Assembly (NCBI GenBank): GCA_001805565.1
Contig: MHGM01000010.1
Span: 1 to 12,604, forward strand
Reading direction: 5' to 3'
Length of the DNA: 12,604 bases
Source of the DNA: Omnitrophica WOR_2 bacterium RIFCSPHIGHO2_01_FULL_52_10
Lineage (GTDB): Bacteria; Omnitrophota; Gorgyraeia; Zapsychrales; Zapsychraceae
Each line of letters starts with the position of its first letter. Within the stretch, counting starts at the first letter, position 1. The position numbers and the translations under genes are program-made. Positions 6,562 to 12,604 of the stretch are shown here, in pieces. The notes beneath the pieces are model-generated. The model did no database searches. It had not been told where the DNA came from and saw only the letters and a program-made list of their open reading frames with translations.

Positions 6562-9500
6562 ATTTCACCACTTCAACATTTTCGTATTCTTTAAGGCCAG
6601 TCCCTGCAGGGATAAGATGGCCCACAATAACATTTTCCTTCAAGCCGCAAAGGAGGTCAATTTTACCAGAAGAGGCAGCCTCTGTCAACACCCTTGTCGT
6701 CTCCTGGAAACTTGCGGAAGAGATGAAACTCTCTGTAGTTAGAGATACTTTCGTAATTCCCAAAAGAAGCGGTGTCGCCTTGGCCGGCTTGCCTTTTTTC
6801 TTCAAAACTTCCTCATTGGCCTTCTTAAAAGTGACCCGATTGATCTGCTCACCAACCAAAAATTCCGTGTCTCCGGAGTCTTCGATTTTAACTTTTTTGA
6901 GCATCTGCCCGATAATGAGCTCAATGTGTTTATCGTTAATGCGCACGCCCTGCAAACGATAGACTTCCTGGACCTCATTGAGCAAATATTCCTGGAGTAT
7001 TTTATCGCCGCACACGCGCAGGATGTCGTGCGGAACGACCGGTCCGTCCGTCAACTGCTGACCAGCAAAGACTCTGTCACCCTTGTATACGTTCGGATGT
7101 TTGCCATGAGGAATCGTGTACTCCGAGTGCATCCCAGTCGGACTCCGCACAATAATCGTACGGCGTCCTTTTTTATCCTGGCTGAACTCAACTGTCCCAT
7201 CGATTTCGCTGATAACCGCGGGATCTTTCGGACGTCTTGCTTCGAACAACTCCGCCACGCGCGGAAGACCACCAGTAATATCGCGCGTCTTACCGGCGCC
7301 ACGGGGGATCTTTGCGATCAAATCGCCGGCATTGATCTGTTGTTTATCCTTAACGAGAATATGCGCGCCGATAGGGATCGAGTAAATGCCGACGATCTCT
7401 TTTTTCTCATCGGTCATGATGATCTGCGGGTGGTATTCCTGTTTGTGTTCAACAACAACCCGCTCGGTAACCCCGGTCACAGGGTTCTGTTCTTCCTGGA
7501 CTGTCACATCGGGGATAAGATCTTCGGAATTAACAACACCTTTGACTTCCGTAATGATCGGCACCGTATACGGATCCCACGTAACGAATACTTTATCTTT
7601 GGCGGCCGGCGCACCATCCGGAATGTTCAAGACCGCGCCTTGCGGAAGCTGATAGCGCTCAAATTCACGGCCATATTCGTTGTTGATACTGACCGAACCG
7701 TTGCGGTTAAGGACGATAAATTCGTTGCCCTTGGCGACCACGCGTAGCTGGTGATACTTGATGGATCCCGTGTTTTTGGCCTTATAAAAAGATTGTTCGA
7801 TGGCGCGGCTTGCCGTTCCACCAATGTGGAACGTACGCATGGTCAGCTGGGTCCCGGGCTCACCAATACTTTGAGCAGCAATGGTTCCCACCGCTTCACC
7901 GATCTCGACATGACGCTGGGTAGCTAAGTTCCGTCCATAACATTTCACGCAAACGCCGCGTTCGGCCTCGCAGGTCAAGACGCTGCGGATACGCACCTTT
8001 TCAATACCCAAATGTTCGATGAATTCGGCCGTTTCTTCATCAATGATTTCTCCGGCCTCGATAACTTTCTGATCGGTAACGATGTCAACAATGCTGTCCA
8101 AAGCGACACGTCCCGTGATACGCTCTCTAAGGCTAACGACCAGTTCATCACCTTCAACAATGGCGGAAACCGTGATGCCATTAAGTGTCCCGCAGTCCTC
8201 CACGGTAACGACGACTTCCTGCGCCACGTCGACCAGACGCCGCGTCAGATACCCGGCGTCAGCTGTTTTCAAAGCCGTGTCCGCCAAACCCTTACGCGCG
8301 CCGTGCGTCGAAATAAAGTATTCCAAGACAGTCAATCCTTCACGGAAACTCGCTGTGATGTGGTTTTCGATAATTTCACCCGATGGCTTGGCCATAAGCC
8401 CGCGCATCCCGGAGAGCTGACGGATCTGCAACCGCGAACCGCGCGCGCCCGAATCCGCCATGATAAAAACGGGATTGAACGGATCCATCTGCTTGAACAC
8501 CAAATCAGACATGGTTTCCGTCGTATGCGTCCAGATGTCGATGATCTTGTTATAACGCTCGCGTCCGGTGATGATACCTTTGCGGTATTGATCTTCGACT
8601 TTCGCGACTTCCTGCTTCGAGCTTTTGAGGATATCGGCTTTTTCCTGCGGGATGGTCATGTCGCCGATACCGATCGATATCCCCGCGAGGGTCGCGTTGA
8701 TGAATCCCATCTCTTTTAGATCGTCCAAAAGCTTGATGGTCTTTCCTTGACCAAAACGCTTGTAGCAATCCGAAACGATCGCCCCTGTTTTCTTTTTGTC
8801 TAGCAGTTCGTTGACAAAACCGAATTCAGCGAAGATGATTTCATTAAAGAGAACTCGCCCGACGGTCGTTTCAATGATAGACGGGGCGTGTGTTTCTTCC
8901 TTTTTCGACTTTTCTTCCTTCTTGGTCTTTTTCTCATCCGCGCCTTTTAAAGCTTCTTCCTGGGAAATGATCAAAGAGGGCTTTTCCTCACCCCAGACAG
9001 GGATATTGGTGCGCAGCTTGATACGTTTATGAAGACCCAAAAAGCCGTCGTTGAACGCAACAATGACTTCCTGCGGCGTGGAATAAACACGAGTATCTCC
9101 TCCACTCTTCTCGTCTTCTTTCGTGAGGTAATAAAGACCCAGGACCATATCCTGGGAAGGTGTCACGATCGGCCTGCCGTCAGCAGGTGAGAACAAATTA
9201 TTGATGGACAAAAGTTCCAGACGGCATTCCATCTGGGCTTCCAGGGAAAGCGGCACGTGGACGGCCATCTGGTCGCCATCGAAGTCCGCGTTAAAGGCCG
9301 CGCACACCAACGGATGCAATTTGATGGCTTTTCCTTCGACGAGTGTGGGATAAAACGCCTGGATACTTAACCGATGCAACGTGGGGGCGCGGTTGAGCAT
9401 AACCGGGTGGTCCTGGATGACCTCATCAAGAATATCCCAGACCTCGGCCTTTTCCTTCTCCACCATCCGCTTGGCGCCCTTGATCGTGTGAACATACCCT

Positions 9501-10648
9501 TTTTCACGTAATTTGCGGATAATAAATGGTTCAAATAATTCCAACGCCATCTTCTTGGGCAATCCGCATTGATGCAACTTCAAATTTGGCCCGACGACGA
9601 TAACGGAACGCCCTGAATAATCGACGCGCTTTCCCAAAAGATTCATGCGGAATCGTCCCTGTTTTCCCTTTAACATATCTGACAGGGATTTCAAAGGACG
9701 GTTCCCGGCGCCCAGAACGGGCCTACCATGACGCCCGTTGTCCAAAAGGGCATCCACGGCTTCCTGGAGCATCCGTTTTTCGTTACGGCAGATGATCTCC
9801 GGAGCCCTGAGATCAATTAACTTCTTGAGACGGTTATTACGGTTGATAACGCGGCGGTAAAGGTCGTTGAGGTCCGAGGTGGCAAAACGTCCTCCTTCGA
9901 GGGGAACTAGCGGCCGCAGATCAGGCGGGATCACCGGGAGGACGCCCAGCACCATCCAGTCGGGCGAATTCCCCGATTTCTTAAAATCTTCGGCAACTTT
10001 GAGCGTCTTGGCGATCTTCTTATGGTTTGTCCCCGCCGGGTTGGCTTTTTCCAAGTCTTTGCGCAGCTTCTTGCATAACGTGGCCAGATCAAGCTCTTTT
10101 AAAAGGTCGCGCACGGCTTCGGCGCCGATTTTCGATTTGAACCCGCCGCCGTATTTGATCAACGCTTCTTGATATTCATCTTCGGTTAAGAGCTGATTCT
10201 TCTTTAAAGGCGTATTGCCAGGATCGACAACGATGTATTCCTCATAATAAATAAGCTTTTCCATGTCCCGCAAAGTGACTTGCAACAAAGCGGACAAACG
10301 GCTGGGGACGGCCTTATAGAACCAGACATGCGTAACCGGGCAGGCCAACTCAATATGCCCCATGCGCTCACGGCGCACGGAAGAACGCGTCACCAAGACA
10401 CCGCAGCGGTCGCAGGTGATCCCTTTGAACTTGATCCCCTTATATTTACCGCAATTACATTCCCAGTCGCGTACCGGACCGAAGATCTTTTCACAAAAAA
10501 GCCCGTCCTTTTCCGGTTTCAACGTTCTGTAATTAAGCGTTTCCGCCTTCTTGACGACACCACAGGACCATGAGCGGATCTTTTCCGGTGAGGCGATACG
10601 GATTGTGACATAATCACGATTCTGAAGTTCTTCTTTTGAGCTAGCCAT
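6503..10648 (-). CDS. rpoC: DNA-directed RNA polymerase subunit beta'
   Basis: Beta' carries the catalytic Mg site of RNA polymerase. The 1381-residue product is close to the 1407 of E. coli. Zinc site 1 is C64, C66, C79 and C82. The lid, rudder and switch region include [14 protein letters not shown]. The active-site motif [12 protein letters not shown] starts at N453, with the Mg-binding triad D455, D457, D459. Zinc site 2 is C819, C893, C900 and C903. The trigger loop MRTFHIGG starts at M937, with H941 matching the E. coli catalytic histidine. It is followed by an SI3-like insertion (about 950-1120) before the [19 protein letters not shown] segment. A Lys/Glu-rich linker occupies 571-586. 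The ATG at 10648-10646 overlaps the rpoB stop by 8 nt, with only a weak GA-rich site. The 3' end runs 59 nt into rpsL, so the last 19 residues ([17 protein letters not shown] region) form a non-conserved tail. Confidence 0.98.
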   Translation of the reverse strand: MASSKEELQNRDYVTIRIASPEKIRSWSCGVVKKAETLNYRTLKPEKDGLFCEKIFGPVRDWECNCGKYKGIKFKGITCDRCGVLVTRSSVRRERMGHIELACPVTHVWFYKAVPSRLSALLQVTLRDMEKLIYYEEYIVVDPGNTPLKKNQLLTEDEYQEALIKYGGGFKSKIGAEAVRDLLKELDLATLCKKLRKDLEKANPAGTNHKKIAKTLKVAEDFKKSGNSPDWMVLGVLPVIPPDLRPLVPLEGGRFATSDLNDLYRRVINRNNRLKKLIDLRAPEIICRNEKRMLQEAVDALLDNGRHGRPVLGAGNRPLKSLSDMLKGKQGRFRMNLLGKRVDYSGRSVIVVGPNLKLHQCGLPKKMALELFEPFIIRKLREKGYVHTIKGAKRMVEKEKAEVWDILDEVIQDHPVMLNRAPTLHRLSIQAFYPTLVEGKAIKLHPLVCAAFNADFDGDQMAVHVPLSLEAQMECRLELLSINNLFSPADGRPIVTPSQDMVLGLYYLTKEDEKSGGDTRVYSTPQEVIVAFNDGFLGLHKRIKLRTNIPVWGEEKPSLIISQEEALKGADEKKTKKEEKSKKEETHAPSIIETTVGRVLFNEIIFAEFGFVNELLDKKKTGAIVSDCYKRFGQGKTIKLLDDLKEMGFINATLAGISIGIGDMTIPQEKADILKSSKQEVAKVEDQYRKGIITGRERYNKIIDIWTHTTETMSDLVFKQMDPFNPVFIMADSGARGSRLQIRQLSGMRGLMAKPSGEIIENHITASFREGLTVLEYFISTHGARKGLADTALKTADAGYLTRRLVDVAQEVVVTVEDCGTLNGITVSAIVEGDELVVSLRERITGRVALDSIVDIVTDQKVIEAGEIIDEETAEFIEHLGIEKVRIRSVLTCEAERGVCVKCYGRNLATQRHVEIGEAVGTIAAQSIGEPGTQLTMRTFHIGGTASRAIEQSFYKAKNTGSIKYHQLRVVAKGNEFIVLNRNGSVSINNEYGREFERYQLPQGAVLNIPDGAPAAKDKVFVTWDPYTVPIITEVKGVVNSEDLIPDVTVQEEQNPVTGVTERVVVEHKQEYHPQIIMTDEKKEIVGIYSIPIGAHILVKDKQQINAGDLIAKIPRGAGKTRDITGGLPRVAELFEARRPKDPAVISEIDGTVEFSQDKKGRRTIIVRSPTGMHSEYTIPHGKHPNVYKGDRVFAGQQLTDGPVVPHDILRVCGDKILQEYLLNEVQEVYRLQGVRINDKHIELIIGQMLKKVKIEDSGDTEFLVGEQINRVTFKKANEEVLKKKGKPAKATPLLLGITKVSLTTESFISSASFQETTRVLTEAASSGKIDLLCGLKENVIVGHLIPAGTGLKEYENVEVVKYADDTAAHQETKSTENKEG
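6565..6569 (-). promoter_or_regulatory. Ribosome binding site of rpsL, inside rpoC
   Basis: GGTGA lies 3 nt before the rpsL ATG, matching the downstream half of the extended GGAGGTGA Shine-Dalgarno. It is formed by rpoC codons for Val-Val-Lys, so S12 initiation must occur on RNA still being translated as RpoC. It supports the conserved S12 start. Confidence 0.6.
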
Positions 10649-12604
10649 TTTCTTCTTTTTTCTCTCTAAGTTTATTTAGAAGTTTATTGTCTGCCTTTTC
10701 GGCCTTCTCTGCCTCTTGTTGCTGTTCAGATGCCGTTTTAATAACCTGAATATCCAGACACAATCCCTGCAATTCCTTGACGAGAACATTGAACGATTCA
10801 GGCGTTCCCGTCTCAAGCTTGTGTTGTCCCTTGACAATAGACTCATACATGCGGCTGCGCCCCGTGACATCGTCGCTTTTGACCGTCAACATTTCCTGCA
10901 GGGTGTAAGCGGCTCCATATGCTTCCAGCGCCCAGACTTCCATTTCCCCGAAACGCTGTCCGCCAAAATGCGCTTTCCCGCCCAACGGCTGCTGTGTGAC
11001 CAGCGAATAAGGGCCGATGGAACGCGCGTGAATCTTTTCATCAACAAGATGATTCAATTTGAGCATGTAGATATATCCGACCGTGATTTTCTGGTCAAAA
11101 GGAATTCCCGTATGTCCATCAATGACGGTTGTCTTGCCGTCTTCCGGCAAGCCGGCATTTTTCAGACAGGTGCGTATTTCCAGCTCGGTCGCTCCATTAA
11201 AGACCGATGTGACGGCGTGGAATCCCAGTGCCTTCGCGGCCCACCCCAGATGGGTTTCCAAAAGCTGGCCGACGTTCATACGAGAGGGGACGCCCAATGG
11301 ATTTAAAACGATATCAACCGCCGTGCCGTCTTCCAGAAATGGCATATCCTCTTCGGGAAGAATCCGCGAAACAATACCTTTATTCCCATGACGACCGGCC
11401 ATTTTATCGCCTTCGGCAACCTTACGTTTAGTGGCGATATACGCAACGACTCTTTTCAAGACGCCCGCCGGCAATTCATCGCCGCGGCGAATACGCTCAA
11501 TCTCCTGGACTTCCTCTTCGACCAGCTCTGCGATCTTATCGTCATAGAAACGGACGACTTCATACTCTTCAGAATCCTCTTCGAATTCGTCGAACCGGAT
11601 CTTGCCGATCTTCTTTTTGTCGATATTCAGCAGTTTGCATATCTTCTTTTGTTTTTCTTCTTCTGCAAACTCGATTTCCTGTTTGTAATAGGCCTTGATC
11701 TTTTCAATGGCCTCCATTTCTTTTTTCTTATCTTCTTTGGTTTTACGTCCACGCTCCGCCCGCTGAAAAATCTCCGCGTGAACCACGACACCCTCAATCC
11801 CGGGAGGCAGCGTCAGGGAAGTATCCCGGATATCCGCAGCCTTTTCGCCAAAGATCGCCCGCAAAAGCCTTTCCTCCGGGGAAAGCTCTTTTTCACTCTT
11901 GGGCGTCACTTTACCGACCAGAATATCGCCAGCCTTGACCTCGGCCCCGATACGAATAATGCCATCCTCATTGAGATTCACGAGGGCATCTTCTCCGACG
12001 TTGGGAATGTCGCGCGTGATTTCCTCGTTGCCTAAACGCGTTTCGCGGCATTCTACTTCGAAACGCTCAATATGAATCGATGTAAATTTATCTTCACGAA
12101 CCAATCGTTCGTTGATCAAAATAGCGTCTTCAAAATTAAACCCGCGCCAGGGCATAAAAGCGGCCAAAACATTACAGCCCAGCGCCAACTGACCGTCTTT
12201 AGTCCCGATACCGTCGGCGATAGGGTCGCCGGCCTGAACTTTATCACCGACATTGACCAAAGGTCTTTGCTGGATACATGTGTTCGCGTTGGTCCGCTGA
12301 AAATTCTTCAAAGGATAAACCGTATCGCCGATCACGATCTCTCGCGCGTCGACTTTGGTAACAGTCCCCGATTGCTTGGCCAAAACGACAACACCGGAAT
12401 CCTGGGCCACTTTGCCCTCCATCCCCGTTGAAACATAGGGAACCTCTGGAATCATGACCGGAACGGCCTGGCGCTGCATGTTCGAACCCATTAGCGCGCG
12501 GTTGGCGTCATCGTGCTCGAGAAACGGAATCAAGGACGCGGCGACCGAAACAACCTGAAGCGACGAGACATCCATGTAAGTGACATTTTTCGGAGCCACC
12601 TTCG
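10641..12604 (-). CDS. rpoB: DNA-directed RNA polymerase subunit beta, C-terminal part (cut by window edge)
   Basis: The last 653 residues of beta are present; the frame is open to the window edge. A GTG at 12599 is an internal Val, not a start, because the conserved YMDVS and [20 protein letters not shown] lie just after it, in the middle of the family. The rifampicin-resistance cluster lies upstream, outside the window. Seen here are [42 protein letters not shown], a highly charged probable coiled-coil segment (about 11510-11770), [12 protein letters not shown] with the two active-site lysines, [15 protein letters not shown], and [20 protein letters not shown] leading to [19 protein letters not shown]. 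After the usual end ([13 protein letters not shown], then DIQVI) there is an extra tail of about 32 residues rich in Glu, Lys and Gln. The stop TAG overlaps the rpoC start by 8 nt. Confidence 0.98.
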   Translation of the reverse strand, partial: KVAPKNVTYMDVSSLQVVSVAASLIPFLEHDDANRALMGSNMQRQAVPVMIPEVPYVSTGMEGKVAQDSGVVVLAKQSGTVTKVDAREIVIGDTVYPLKNFQRTNANTCIQQRPLVNVGDKVQAGDPIADGIGTKDGQLALGCNVLAAFMPWRGFNFEDAILINERLVREDKFTSIHIERFEVECRETRLGNEEITRDIPNVGEDALVNLNEDGIIRIGAEVKAGDILVGKVTPKSEKELSPEERLLRAIFGEKAADIRDTSLTLPPGIEGVVVHAEIFQRAERGRKTKEDKKKEMEAIEKIKAYYKQEIEFAEEEKQKKICKLLNIDKKKIGKIRFDEFEEDSEEYEVVRFYDDKIAELVEEEVQEIERIRRGDELPAGVLKRVVAYIATKRKVAEGDKMAGRHGNKGIVSRILPEEDMPFLEDGTAVDIVLNPLGVPSRMNVGQLLETHLGWAAKALGFHAVTSVFNGATELEIRTCLKNAGLPEDGKTTVIDGHTGIPFDQKITVGYIYMLKLNHLVDEKIHARSIGPYSLVTQQPLGGKAHFGGQRFGEMEVWALEAYGAAYTLQEMLTVKSDDVTGRSRMYESIVKGQHKLETGTPESFNVLVKELQGLCLDIQVIKTASEQQQEAEKAEKADNKLLNKLREKKEENG

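Noticed and set aside
6601..6612. Perfect 12-bp palindrome TCCCTGCAGGGA about 40 nt before the rpsL start.
   Set aside because: It encodes the conserved Ile-Pro-Ala-Gly motif of RpoC, so codon choice alone can explain it. With no loop it cannot form an RNA hairpin of note.
6632..6660. Promoter-like pair upstream of rpsL on the minus strand: TTGACC, 17 nt, GAAAAT.
   Set aside because: The bases encode the conserved end of RpoC (the [13 protein letters not shown] region), and the -10 matches only 4 of 6 positions. It could be chance; it would need transcript 5'-end data.
12597..12599. GTG that could be read as a start of rpoB.
   Set aside because: The conserved mid-protein RpoB segment follows at once and the frame continues upstream to the window edge, so it is an internal valine.
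1..12604. A hidden accessory or previously undescribed system.
   Set aside because: Every stretch is accounted for by recognised housekeeping genes or spacers of 78 nt or less. No repeats, mobile-element signatures, CRISPR-like arrays or unknown genes were seen.

Overview
The whole window is one uninterrupted block of housekeeping genes for transcription and translation, all on the minus strand. In transcription order (high to low coordinate) it reads rpoB (3' part) - rpoC - rpsL - rpsG - fusA - tuf - rpsJ - rplC - rplD - rplW - rplB (5' part). This is the bacterial rpoBC cluster joined directly to the str operon (S12, S7, EF-G, EF-Tu) and then to the start of the S10 operon (S10, L3, L4, L23, L2). 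Nine genes are complete, and the two end genes are cut by the window edges. I see no frameshifts, mobile elements, tRNA or rRNA genes, CRISPR arrays or accessory genes.

Organism: clearly a bacterium. RpoB and RpoC are separate genes. RpoC has an insertion in the trigger-loop region resembling the Gram-negative-type SI3 domain, which argues for a Gram-negative-type lineage rather than Firmicutes or Actinobacteria. L3 carries a PGHMG motif where E. coli has AGQMG. The lysine- and glutamate-rich tails and linkers in RpoB, RpoC and L3, together with the overall protein flavour, fit an uncultured lineage such as Omnitrophota or another PVC-adjacent phylum. That placement is an impression from memory and needs a phylogeny.

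Layout: rpoB 10641-12604 overlaps rpoC by 8 nt. rpoC 6503-10648 overlaps the start of rpsL by 59 nt. rpsL and rpsG are 3 nt apart. The only two spacers of any size flank fusA. The rpsG-fusA spacer (78 nt) holds a strong 15-bp stem-loop without a U-tract, and the fusA-tuf spacer (66 nt) is A/T-rich and ends in a consensus Shine-Dalgarno for tuf. From tuf to rplB the genes are 15, 15, 2, -4 and 2 nt apart. No stretch longer than 78 nt lacks a gene.

How it works together: the block supplies the RNA polymerase beta and beta' subunits, decoding-site and head proteins of the 30S subunit (S12, S7, S10/NusE), the two main elongation GTPases, and early-assembling 50S proteins (L3, L4, L23, L2). The tight packing suggests co-transcription with translational coupling. 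The E. coli autogenous control sites, namely the S7 target between rpsL and rpsG and the L4-responsive S10 leader, have no room to exist at their usual places. The rpsG-fusA stem-loop is the only clear candidate RNA regulatory or processing element. No novel biological system was found; the points most worth a second look are that stem-loop and the rpoC/rpsL overlap.
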